Positions 17,899 to 26,011 of a DNA stretch of 37,793 nt are shown piece by piece. The stretch is taken from assembly GCA_021782365.1 (NCBI GenBank), contig JAJXVB010000016.1, forward strand, positions 1-37,793, in the 5' to 3' direction. The first letter of the stretch is position 1, and each line of letters opens with the position of its first letter. The notes under the pieces are model-generated. The model saw nothing but the letters and a program-made list of their open reading frames with translations. It searched no databases and was not told the origin of the DNA. This DNA is from Pseudomonadota bacterium. GTDB lineage: Bacteria; Pseudomonadota; Gammaproteobacteria; Burkholderiales; Gallionellaceae. Both the position numbers and the translations under genes were made by a program.

Positions 17899-20021
17899 TC
17901 TTCCGACTCCTCGCTAAGCGGCAGGCTGAAACTTACACAGGCACCGCCATTTACATGATTCTCCACATTTACTTTACCGCCATGCTCCTCGATGATCTTC
18001 TTCACGATCGCCAACCCGAGGCCGGTTCCCTTGGTTTTGGTCGTCATGTAAGGCTCGAAAACGCGGGACAAGGCGTTTTCTGAAAATCCGCTCCCGTTGT
18101 CCAGCACGCGCACATATATTTCTCCGTTCAAATTTTCCGTGCTCAGCGTTATCTTGGGGTCGGGCAGACCCTGCACCGCGTCCTGCGCGTTTTGCAACAG
18201 GTTGTGCAGCACCTGACGCAATCTCGTTGCGTCTCCATTTATCCTTGCTTTACCGGCATTCAACTGCAAGGCAATTTGAACGGCATTTGCCTCATACAGT
18301 CCCAGCACTTCCTTGACAAGCCTGTGTATATCGAGACTGGCGAGCCTCAACACCGGCCCACGCGCATAATCCGCAAAATCGCTGACCATGTTTTTCATCG
18401 CGGACACCTGGCTCACTATGGTCTGCGTTGCGCGCTGCAAGAGCCTTGCGTCAGGCTCGTCGAGCTTGCTGCTCAACTTGAATTGCAGGCGTTCAGCAGA
18501 CAGCTGTATCGGTGTCAGCGGATTCTTGATTTCGTGCGCCAAACGGCGCGCCACCTCTCCCCAGGCTGACTGGCGTTCCGCCTGCAACAGATGGGTGATG
18601 TCGTCAAAAACCACCACGAATCCCGCCTCAACGACCTGGGGCAGGCGAGTGCCACGTATCAGCAGAATTTGCACTCCGTTCTTGCTCAATCGCTCGATCT
18701 GGCGTTGCCATTCGCCGTTGCTGGTCTCGGCAAATGCCGCCATGACCGTCTGGCAAAAGGTATTCAGAAGCGCATATTTTTCTCCGATGTTCTGCAACGA
18801 ATCCCGCTGCAATTCCCTCAGCGGCACGCCCAGAATCTGCTCCGCGCTGGTGTTTGCCGAACGCAGGCGGAACTCTCCGTCCAGGGCCAGCACTCCCGAT
18901 GAAAGATGCGTCAGGACGCTCTCGAGATATCCTCTGGACCTTTCAACTTCGCGCTGCTGCCTTTCGCTGACCCGCTTGGCATCCGCCAGTTGCAGCGTCA
19001 TCTGATTGAACAAACCGGTCAGCGCACCCAGTTCGTCGCTGCTTCGTATCGGATGCCTGCCGGTAAAGTCGCCTTGCGCAACCGCACGCGTGCCCTCCGC
19101 CAGCGCCTCAAGGGAAGACCCCAGCCGCTCGCTGATAAAAAACGCGACCGATATGGCCGTGAGCAAAACCACCAGCAGCGACAGCGTCAGCGTGATGCCA
19201 TAAAGGCGCTTAAGCCCCACCCTCGACAGAGTCAGTTCCTGGTAATCGCGGTAGACGGCCTGAACTGTTTGCGCGTCAGCTTCGATCTGCTTGGGTACGG
19301 CCTGATTGAACTGCAATATGTAATTCTTTCCCGTATAGCGATTTGCGCCGACCAGCACCAGCACCCTCAGAACCATGGCTTTGTTGGGCAGTTCCTCGAT
19401 GGCCGCATACTGGCCCTTTTCGCTCACCTCCTTGATCATCTCGTCATCAGGCACGTCTGGCAAGAGCACATTGTTGATCGCGGCAAAAGCGATCATCTTG
19501 CCATGAGTATCGAACAGCGTCGTTTCCTGGGCTGCGCCTTCTACGATCAGATCTGTCAGCGCTCCCTGGAACTGCCTGGGGTTCTTTTCCGAGAGCAATA
19601 GCGCAATGAACTGGGTCTTCTTTGTGAGATCCTTCAGGCTGTTGTCCAGACTGCTTTTGCCCAGATTAAGCCCGCCTTCCAGCGCCTTTTCGACCCTCAC
19701 GTCAAACCACGACTCTATGCTCTTTGAAAGGAAGCTGACCGATACGGCGTAAACCAGTATGCCGGGCAGGACCGCGATCAGCGTAAAGAGCAGCACCAAT
19801 CTCAACGTCAGCTTGGCGCCGAATACCTTTTTTCTTAATTTGTCCCTCAGACGCCAGATCTGAACGAGCACGAGCCCCAGCAGCCCACCGGCCAGAAGCG
19901 CCATCAGCGCCAGCAGGCTGTAGTAATTCACCGAGAACACCTCGGTATTCGCGCTGCTGCTGGACAACAGGTACAACAAGCCGGTGCCGGCAACGATGCT
20001 TAAGATGATCAGGTATTTCAA
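17895..20021 (-). CDS. ntrY: NtrY-type sensor histidine kinase
   Basis: 708 residues. The start is TTG at 20021 with GGAG six bases upstream; the next in-frame Met is about 40 codons later and would remove TM1. Helices at about 3-20, 34-55 and 72-95 and a further one at 275-297 flank a periplasmic region (about 100-270). Then HAMP (SERLGSSLEALAEGTRAVAQGDF), PAS (about 362-480: GVLALDGEFRLRSANTSAEQILG), HisKA with His496 in RRLAHEIKNPLTPIQLSAERL, and ATPase (LHNLLQNAQDAV, LDNGSGF, TTKTKGTGLGLAIV). NtrYX systems respond to nitrogen or redox state in other proteobacteria; the signal here is unknown. It follows the DUF4390 gene by three bases. Confidence 0.92.
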   Translation of the reverse strand: MKYLIILSIVAGTGLLYLLSSSSANTEVFSVNYYSLLALMALLAGGLLGLVLVQIWRLRDKLRKKVFGAKLTLRLVLLFTLIAVLPGILVYAVSVSFLSKSIESWFDVRVEKALEGGLNLGKSSLDNSLKDLTKKTQFIALLLSEKNPRQFQGALTDLIVEGAAQETTLFDTHGKMIAFAAINNVLLPDVPDDEMIKEVSEKGQYAAIEELPNKAMVLRVLVLVGANRYTGKNYILQFNQAVPKQIEADAQTVQAVYRDYQELTLSRVGLKRLYGITLTLSLLVVLLTAISVAFFISERLGSSLEALAEGTRAVAQGDFTGRHPIRSSDELGALTGLFNQMTLQLADAKRVSERQQREVERSRGYLESVLTHLSSGVLALDGEFRLRSANTSAEQILGVPLRELQRDSLQNIGEKYALLNTFCQTVMAAFAETSNGEWQRQIERLSKNGVQILLIRGTRLPQVVEAGFVVVFDDITHLLQAERQSAWGEVARRLAHEIKNPLTPIQLSAERLQFKLSSKLDEPDARLLQRATQTIVSQVSAMKNMVSDFADYARGPVLRLASLDIHRLVKEVLGLYEANAVQIALQLNAGKARINGDATRLRQVLHNLLQNAQDAVQGLPDPKITLSTENLNGEIYVRVLDNGSGFSENALSRVFEPYMTTKTKGTGLGLAIVKKIIEEHGGKVNVENHVNGGACVSFSLPLSEESEE

Positions 20022-20024
20022 ACG

Positions 20025-20609
20025 CTACTCCGTTTTCCTGCGCACGATGCCGTCGGGCGGTCGTATCGTCCAGCGATACCAGCCAGAATCGAAATTCCAG
20101 TCCTTGCTGGTCAGCACGTTTACCTGCATCAGCTTGGGAAGCTGTTTGGTGTCCAGGCGCAATCTCACCGACGCGGTATAAGTGCTGCCATTCTTCATCG
20201 AGTCGGCGGGAATGTGGGCAGAAATCTGGCGCTCCAGTATGCGCATCATTTCATCGAGGCTCGTGAAGTTCTGGAACAGCGTGCCGCGTGAAATCCGGTA
20301 TTGCCTGGTCAGCGCGTTATAGGAAAGCTTGATTGTCTGATCGCTTTGGAAGACCTGCTCATCCAGCCAATACCAGCGCGACCTTGTGAGCGAAAATTCG
20401 CCTACAAAATAAAGCGGCACGCCCAGCAGCAGGGTTTGCTGCACGACGGAATTCAGGTTCACGTTGAAATTGGCCACCAGCTGATAGCCTTCATCGGTCA
20501 ACCTCATCTCTGCATTGTTTACACCTATGCCGTCGGCATATGACCATGCGGCAAAGAGCCACATGGCAAGCCCCAGCAGAAACTTAAGCCGTCTTTTGCA
20601 GCAAAGCAT
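20025..20609 (-). CDS. DUF4390 exported protein
   Basis: 194 residues from ATG at 20609 (MLCCKRRLKFLLG), giving a good signal peptide with probable cleavage after WSYA (about residue 24). The start overlaps the rsmB end by 26 bases; an ATG four codons earlier (20621) is the alternative and neither has a strong RBS. The mature part is beta-rich (AEMRLTDEGYQLVANFNVNLNS, VPLYFVGEFSLTRSRWYW, SYNALTRQYRIS, VRLRLDTKQLPKLMQVN, DWNFDSGWYRW), the pattern of DUF4390, a family of unknown function usually found just upstream of ntrY in betaproteobacteria. It may be an accessory for that sensor; this is inference from position. Confidence 0.82.
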   Translation of the reverse strand: MLCCKRRLKFLLGLAMWLFAAWSYADGIGVNNAEMRLTDEGYQLVANFNVNLNSVVQQTLLLGVPLYFVGEFSLTRSRWYWLDEQVFQSDQTIKLSYNALTRQYRISRGTLFQNFTSLDEMMRILERQISAHIPADSMKNGSTYTASVRLRLDTKQLPKLMQVNVLTSKDWNFDSGWYRWTIRPPDGIVRRKTE

Positions 20610-21828
20610 AGAAAAATCCATCATGCTGATCGTTGGGCAACAACTGCTCGCTTGGCAAATCCATAAGGCGCGCCTGCGGAGTCTTCGCAAGAAACCTTGC
20701 CACCACTTCCTGATTCTCCTGTTTGAACACGGAACAGGTGGCATAAAGCAGCATGCCGCCCGGATTCAGAAGCTCCCACAAGGATTGCAGAATTTTTTCC
20801 TGCTGTATAGCGAAAGATGCGATATCTTCCTTCCTGCGCAGCCATTTTATATCAGGGTGCCGCCGCACCACACCGCTGGCGGAGCAGGGCACATCGGCCA
20901 GGATTCGGTCGAAAGGCCTGCCATCCCACCAGCCTTCCGGGTCCGCGGCATCCCCCGACAGCAATTTCGCGGAAAGCCCAAGGCGCTGCAGGTTTTCCCC
21001 GACGCGCTGCAGGCGTTTTTCATCCTTGTCCAGCGCGACCAGTTCGACATCCGAAAGCTCCAGGATATGCGCGGTCTTGCCTCCTGGTGCGGCGCAGGCA
21101 TCCAGTACGCGCATGCCGCGCCCCGCATTCAAAAACCTCGCCGCGAGCTGTGCGCCTGCATCCTGCACCGACACAAGGCCTTCGAAGAAGCCAGGAAGCC
21201 TGTCGACCGACACCGGCTTTTCGAGCTGCAGCGCATCAAGTCCTATCTTCCTTGCCATGATGCCCCGTTCGGACAATAGCGCGAGATAGCCTTCGGGAGC
21301 GATGCGCCTTTGGTTCACCCGCAATGTCATGGGAGGGTGTCCGTTGCCCGCTTCCAGTATTGCAGCCGAAACCTCCTCGCCATACTGGGCTTTCAATTCG
21401 TCTATCCACCAGCCAGGATGGTTGTATCTGTCCTTTGCTTGAATCTTAGGCGCGCATCTTAAAAAATTGCGCAATATCGCATTCACCAGCCCGCGGACTC
21501 TCGGATTCAGGGTGGAGGCAGCTCTCACGGCATGATCCACCACGGCATACTGGGCCGCGCTGCTATGCTGAAGCTGATACAAGGCGACCAGCAGAATATG
21601 CCTGATGCGGCCGTCGGTTATGGGCTTGTGCGACAAGGCGCCGAGCGTCGCATCGAGCTCGCCGTAAAACCGCAATGTGCCATAGCAGAGATCCTGCAAG
21701 GCCGCGCGCTGCGAAGGCTCCCATCCCGATTTCTTTGATAGGGATTCATCAAGCGCCTGATTGAGATTGCGCCCGTCCACCAGCACTTGCTGGACGATCT
21801 GGGACGCGGCCAGTTGGATGTTCTGCAT
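20584..21828 (-). CDS. rsmB: 16S rRNA m5C967 methyltransferase RsmB
   Basis: 414 residues. The N-terminal ~140 residues are the NusB-like RNA-binding domain (AASQIVQQVLVDGRNLNQALD). The Rossmann methyltransferase domain has the SAM motif VLDACAAPGGKTAHILEL, motif DKDEKRLQRV, the catalytic DVPCSASGVVRRHPDIKWLR (Cys of the PCS motif) and LLYATCSVF (second Cys). Methylates C967 of 16S rRNA with SAM. Its ATG follows the fmt stop immediately (TAGATG), indicating coupled translation. Confidence 0.94.
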   Translation of the reverse strand: MQNIQLAASQIVQQVLVDGRNLNQALDESLSKKSGWEPSQRAALQDLCYGTLRFYGELDATLGALSHKPITDGRIRHILLVALYQLQHSSAAQYAVVDHAVRAASTLNPRVRGLVNAILRNFLRCAPKIQAKDRYNHPGWWIDELKAQYGEEVSAAILEAGNGHPPMTLRVNQRRIAPEGYLALLSERGIMARKIGLDALQLEKPVSVDRLPGFFEGLVSVQDAGAQLAARFLNAGRGMRVLDACAAPGGKTAHILELSDVELVALDKDEKRLQRVGENLQRLGLSAKLLSGDAADPEGWWDGRPFDRILADVPCSASGVVRRHPDIKWLRRKEDIASFAIQQEKILQSLWELLNPGGMLLYATCSVFKQENQEVVARFLAKTPQARLMDLPSEQLLPNDQHDGFFYALLQKTA

Positions 21829-22758
21829 CTAAGGCGCCGAAAAATGATCGCCGACTTTTACAGCCGCGGCCTGCATGACTTGCACCGCGCTTTGCGCCTT
21901 TCCTCCCGGCCGCTGCAGGGTCAAAAGCCTTAGCGCATCCTTGCCGCATGCGACGACGATGCCCTGCCTGTCGAGAGCCAGGACCTCGCCGGGTTTTCCT
22001 TGCATGCCCGCGCAGACTTCGGCCTGCCATATCTTGAGCACAGTCCCGTTGAGATTGGCCTGGCAGACCGGATAAGGATTGTACGCACGCACTGCCCGTT
22101 CAATCTGCGCGGCATCCTGGCTCCAGTCGATCGCAGCCTCGGCCTTTTGCAGCTTGGCCGCATAGCATGCCGCACCATCGTCCTGCTGAACAGGAACGAG
22201 CCTGTTTGCCGCGAGAAGCTCAAGGGCTTCGAGGATGCATTCTGCGCCAAGCGCCGAAAGCCTGTCGTGCAGCGTCTGGGCATTGTCTTCGTTTTGAATC
22301 GGGCAGGGTTTTTTGAGCAGCATGTCTCCGGTATCCAGGCCTTCATCCATCTGCATGATGGTGATCCCGGTTTCCTTGTCTCCCGCGAGGATCGCGCGCT
22401 GGATCGGTGCGGCGCCGCGCCAGCGCGGCAGAAGCGAGGCGTGGATATTAAGGCAGCCGTGCCTTGGAAGATCGAGGACCGCCTTGGGCAAGATCAGGCC
22501 ATAGGCCGCCACCACCATCACGTCGCCGCCCAATGAGGCGATTTCCTGTTGCGCCTGTTCGGTTTTCAGTGTTTGCGGCTGCAATACCTTGAGCCCGTGC
22601 TGCAGTGCAAGCTGTTTGACCGGGCTCGCATTGATCTGCATGCCGCGCCCGGAAGGGCGATCAGGCTGCGTCAAAACCCCGACGATCTGGTGTTCACCGA
22701 TCAGCGCGTTCAGGGCGCTCGCCGCGAAATGCGGTGTTCCCGCAAAGATGACTTTCAT
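21829..22758 (-). CDS. fmt: Methionyl-tRNA formyltransferase
   Basis: 309 residues. Transfers formyl from 10-formyl-THF to Met-tRNA for initiation. Seen: VIFAGTPHFAASALNALI at the start, LTQPDRPSGRGMQ, the catalytic region CLNIHASLLPRWRGAAPIQRAIL (Asn, His) and TIMQMDEGLDTGDML (Asp), and the C-terminal OB-like domain (about 205-309). ATG at 22758, one base after the def stop. Together with def it covers both ends of the formyl-Met cycle. Confidence 0.95.
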   Translation of the reverse strand: MKVIFAGTPHFAASALNALIGEHQIVGVLTQPDRPSGRGMQINASPVKQLALQHGLKVLQPQTLKTEQAQQEIASLGGDVMVVAAYGLILPKAVLDLPRHGCLNIHASLLPRWRGAAPIQRAILAGDKETGITIMQMDEGLDTGDMLLKKPCPIQNEDNAQTLHDRLSALGAECILEALELLAANRLVPVQQDDGAACYAAKLQKAEAAIDWSQDAAQIERAVRAYNPYPVCQANLNGTVLKIWQAEVCAGMQGKPGEVLALDRQGIVVACGKDALRLLTLQRPGGKAQSAVQVMQAAAVKVGDHFSAP

Positions 22759-22761
22759 AAA

Positions 22762-23265
22762 CTAGAGCGCTTCGCGCCGCCGCTTCTTGAGTTTGGCGCG
22801 CAACCTTGTTTGTTTGAGCTGGGACAGGTATTCAACGAAAACCTTGCCCTGCAGATGATCCATCTCATGCTGTATGCATACGGCAAGGAATCCTTCGGCC
22901 TCAACGGTAAAAGGCTCCCCCTTCTCATCGAGCGCTCTGACCGTGATGTTGTTCGAGCGGCGCACCGTTTCATATATCCCCGGAACAGAAAGGCAGCCTT
23001 CCTCGCCCAGCTGTTCGCCGCTTGCGCTTAAGATTTCCGGATTGATCAGCACCATAAGATCGTCATGCGTTTCGGAAATATCCAGAACGATGATGCGCTC
23101 GTGCACATCGACCTGGGTTGCTGCCAGGCCGACTCCCGGCGCGGCATACATGGTTTCCGCCATGTCTCGCACCAGTTTGCGGGTCTTTTCATCGACCTTC
23201 TCAACCTTTTTTGCGACTGTATGCAGACGCTCATCCGGATATTGCAATATCTGTAAGATTGCCAT
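22762..23265 (-). CDS. def: Peptide deformylase
   Basis: 167 residues. Removes the formyl group from new proteins. The three metal-site motifs are present: [21 protein letters not shown] (metal Cys) and [18 protein letters not shown] (two metal His and the catalytic Glu). The C-terminus is basic ([14 protein letters not shown]). No strong RBS before the ATG at 23265. First gene of def-fmt-rsmB-DUF4390-ntrY-ntrX and divergent from the LysM gene, so the 89 bases between them must hold both promoters. Confidence 0.95.
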   Translation of the reverse strand: MAILQILQYPDERLHTVAKKVEKVDEKTRKLVRDMAETMYAAPGVGLAATQVDVHERIIVLDISETHDDLMVLINPEILSASGEQLGEEGCLSVPGIYETVRRSNNITVRALDEKGEPFTVEAEGFLAVCIQHEMDHLQGKVFVEYLSQLKQTRLRAKLKKRRREAL

Positions 23266-23354
23266 AAATGCTTGCTAATTTAGTTGACTGGATGCAGAAT
23301 TTAGCGCGCTACGGTATGCCGTGTGCTTTTGCTACTGACTCTTTTGGAGTTTCC

Positions 23355-24392
23355 ATGCGTAAGATTATATCGCTGTTTTGCTTTTTATTGCCTGTCCTGG
23401 CTTTTGCCGGCCAATCCGATAACACTGCACAGATACGCAGCGATGCCCCAGACCAATATACGGTAGTCAAAGGCGACACGCTTTGGGACATCTCCGGCAA
23501 GTTCTTCAAGGATCCCTGGAAATGGCCTCACATCTGGGGAATGAACAAGGAAACCATCGCAAATCCCCACTGGATATATCCCGGCCAGACCATCTTTCTC
23601 GACAGGGAGCATGGCTCTCTAAGCATAGGCAGAAGCCTTGATAGTGGTATGAATGCGGACAACGTGGTCAGGCTTTCTCCCGAAATCATTTCCGAGAAGG
23701 GCAGACAGGATGCCATCCCCAGCATCGCCTCCAAAGTCATCGAGCCATTTCTGAGTCAGCCTCTGGTGATCTCGAACGAGTCTCTGGTAGGCTCTCCCAA
23801 GCTGGTTGGCGTGCCGGAGGAAAGGGTGATCGTGGGGCCTGGCGATGTCGTCTATGCAACCGGCCTTTCAGAGAATCAGGGAAAGGTATGGCAGGTCTTC
23901 CGGCCAGGAAAGATATTCACCGATCCTGACACCAGTGAAGTCCTGGGAAGAGAGGCGGTCTATCTGGGTTCGATCGAGATCAACAAATTTGACCATGTCA
24001 GCACCGGCGTCGTGACCGATGCAAAGCAGGAAATCAATGTCGGAGACTTGCTGGTAGCCCCTTCTGCCCCGACCCCGCTCACCTACCTCCCGCGCGCACC
24101 CGAAACGAAGATCAATGCCACGGTGATTTCCATCTATGGCGGCGTGACCCAGGCAGGGCAGGACAGCATCATCACGCTGAACAAGGGGGCAAGGGATGGC
24201 CTGCAGAACGGGAACGTGCTGGCCGTGTACAGCAAGGGACGCATCGTCAACGACGACGGAAAGGCGCTTCAGCTCCCGGATGTGCGCTCAGGCCTGATCT
24301 TCGTGTTCCGGGTTTTTGACAAGGTGTCCTATGCGCTCGTGATGAACACGCGCATGCCCGTTCAGCTCATGGACAAGGCGTCAACACCCTGA
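23355..24392 (+). CDS. Exported LysM-domain protein
   Basis: 345 residues from ATG 23355 (GGAG five bases upstream); an open extension of 29 codons upstream lacks a signal peptide and is not chosen. The signal peptide is MRKIISLFCFLLPVLAFA. A LysM domain (about 37-90: QYTVVKGDTLWDISGKFFKDPWKWPHIWGMN and PHWIYPGQTIFL) should bind peptidoglycan. The remaining ~250 residues (repeated beta motifs such as VGPGDVVYATGL and NKGARDGLQNGNVLAVYSKG) resemble the conserved C-terminal part of the LysM proteins found before dprA in betaproteobacteria. Probably a periplasmic cell-wall-associated factor of unknown role. An intrinsic terminator follows. Confidence 0.88.
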   Translation: MRKIISLFCFLLPVLAFAGQSDNTAQIRSDAPDQYTVVKGDTLWDISGKFFKDPWKWPHIWGMNKETIANPHWIYPGQTIFLDREHGSLSIGRSLDSGMNADNVVRLSPEIISEKGRQDAIPSIASKVIEPFLSQPLVISNESLVGSPKLVGVPEERVIVGPGDVVYATGLSENQGKVWQVFRPGKIFTDPDTSEVLGREAVYLGSIEINKFDHVSTGVVTDAKQEINVGDLLVAPSAPTPLTYLPRAPETKINATVISIYGGVTQAGQDSIITLNKGARDGLQNGNVLAVYSKGRIVNDDGKALQLPDVRSGLIFVFRVFDKVSYALVMNTRMPVQLMDKASTP

Positions 24393-24403
24393 TGTTCCCA
24401 TAG

Positions 24404-24433
24404 CCCCTCGCGCTTCTAGCGCGAGGGGATTTT
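24404..24433 (+). terminator. Intrinsic terminator after the LysM gene
   Basis: CCCCTCGCGC, loop TTCTA, GCGCGAGGGG is a perfect ten-pair stem followed by ATTTT, twelve bases after the LysM stop. It separates this gene from dprA. Confidence 0.88.
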
Positions 24434-24458
24434 CCCAAGCCCAGTTCTTCCGCGGTGC

Positions 24459-25535
24459 ATGCATATCGATGAATCGCTCAGATCCTGGTTAACGTTCAGC
24501 CTGATACATGGATTGGGTGGCGAACACGCTCGCCGCCTGCTGAAGGAGTTCGGCTCTCCCGAGGCGGTCCTGACGGCAACTCCGGATTCGCTGAAGCCAT
24601 TTGTAAATCACGGCATCGCATCCGCAATCCGCAAGGGAGCCGATGAAGAAGCGCTCGCTCGCTCGCTTGCCTGGCTTAAGGATGATGGGAACCAAGTCGT
24701 CACCCTTGGCGATGCCGACTATCCCAAGGCCCTGCTCAACATTCCCGACCCCCCTTTGCTGCTATATGTCAAAGGAAGGCTTGACCTTTTGAATGCGCCT
24801 TCACTTGCGATCGTCGGCAGCCGCAATGCCACACCGCAGGGAATCAGCAATGCCGAGGAATTTTCAAATGCATTGAGCAATGCGGGGCTGTGCATCATCA
24901 GCGGCATGGCGCACGGCATAGACACTGCGGCCCATCGGGGAGCCCTGCGCGGGAAAGGCGGCAGCATCGCGGTGGTCGGCACCGGTCTAGACAAGATTTA
25001 TCCTGCCGCGAACAGGGACTTGGCTCATCAGCTTGCGAAGGAGGGGGCGCTCGTCACGGAGTTCCCGCTGGGCACCCCGCCCATAGGCTCGAATTTCCCC
25101 CGCCGCAATCGCCTCATCAGCGGCATGAGCATAGGATGTCTCGTGGTGGAGGCCTCGCAGCAGAGCGGCTCCCTGATCACCGCAAGGCAGGCCCTGGAGC
25201 AGGGGAGGGATGTATTCGCCATCCCGGGCTCCATTCATTCCCCCCAAAGCCGAGGATGCCACAAGCTGATAAAGCAGGGCGCAAAGCTCGTCGAAACCGC
25301 CCAGGATATACTCGAGGAGCTTAACCTCCAGATTCCCCAGGGCCTATCCATAAGCCCCGCCCCGGCACGATCCGAAGGTCTGCCTGACATGATAGGCTTT
25401 GATCCTGTGAGCATGGATACGCTCTTCCAACGCACTGGCTTGACGGTTAGTCAGCTATCGGCCATGCTATTAACGCTCGAACTCGAGGGCAAGATCGCCA
25501 GGCTCCCCGGCGGACTGTTCCAACGCATACACTAA
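24459..25535 (+). CDS. dprA: DNA processing protein DprA
   Basis: 358 residues. In naturally transformable bacteria it binds incoming single-stranded DNA and loads RecA. Seen: the N-terminal SAM-like helical region (GLGGEHARRLLKEFGSPEAVL), the extended Rossmann fold of the DNA_processg_A domain (about 95-285) with IVGSRNATPQG, CIISGMAHGIDTAAHRGAL, AVVGTGLDKIYPAANRDLA, FPRRNRLISGMS and SGSLITARQALEQGRDVFAIPG, and a C-terminal winged helix (about 298-358). ATG at 24459; no clear RBS is visible, so the start is only likely. Smg follows after 14 bases. Confidence 0.93.
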   Translation: MHIDESLRSWLTFSLIHGLGGEHARRLLKEFGSPEAVLTATPDSLKPFVNHGIASAIRKGADEEALARSLAWLKDDGNQVVTLGDADYPKALLNIPDPPLLLYVKGRLDLLNAPSLAIVGSRNATPQGISNAEEFSNALSNAGLCIISGMAHGIDTAAHRGALRGKGGSIAVVGTGLDKIYPAANRDLAHQLAKEGALVTEFPLGTPPIGSNFPRRNRLISGMSIGCLVVEASQQSGSLITARQALEQGRDVFAIPGSIHSPQSRGCHKLIKQGAKLVETAQDILEELNLQIPQGLSISPAPARSEGLPDMIGFDPVSMDTLFQRTGLTVSQLSAMLLTLELEGKIARLPGGLFQRIH

Positions 25536-25549
25536 GACTTACGCAAATT

Positions 25550-26005
25550 ATGTTTGAAATTCTGATGTACCTGTTTGAAAGCTATATCGATGCAGAAAGC
25601 TATCCTGCGCCGGACAAGCTGTCTCGCAAGCTATCGGCCGCAGGTTTTGAGGGAGAAGACATCGACGAGGCGCTGACCTGGCTATCCGCATTGCGCACGC
25701 AGAATGGCGACAACTATCCGGACATGCCGGATCATGCCGGAATGCGTTTTTTTGCCGAGATCGAGGTCGTCCGCCTGAGCGCTGAGGCAAGGCAGTTTCT
25801 GTTATTCGCAGAGCAGCAGGAGATGATCACTGCGGTCGAAAGGGAAATCATCATCGACCGTGCGTTAGCCCTGCAACAAAAGGATCTGGGACTGGACAAG
25901 CTGAAACTCATCATGCTGATCGTGCTGTGGGATCGCCACCAGAATCTCAGCCCGTTGTTGATCGAGGAACTGCTGGTCCCGATGCAATCAACCCAATTAC
26001 ATTAG
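25550..26005 (+). CDS. smg: Smg/DUF494 family protein
   Basis: 151 residues, the usual size. It starts MFEILMYLFESYIDAE, the conserved N-terminus of the DUF494/Smg family, and includes RLSAEARQFLLFAEQQ and ALQQKDLGLDKLKLIMLIVLW in the helical C-terminal half. Function unknown; the gene is almost always found between dprA and topA in beta- and gammaproteobacteria, as here. It ends six bases before topA. Confidence 0.92.
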   Translation: MFEILMYLFESYIDAESYPAPDKLSRKLSAAGFEGEDIDEALTWLSALRTQNGDNYPDMPDHAGMRFFAEIEVVRLSAEARQFLLFAEQQEMITAVEREIIIDRALALQQKDLGLDKLKLIMLIVLWDRHQNLSPLLIEELLVPMQSTQLH

Positions 26006-26011
26006 AACTGC

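Noticed and set aside
23268..23354. Upstream extension of the LysM protein
   Set aside because: It would bury the signal peptide 29 residues in; the ATG at 23355 has GGAG and a proper signal sequence.
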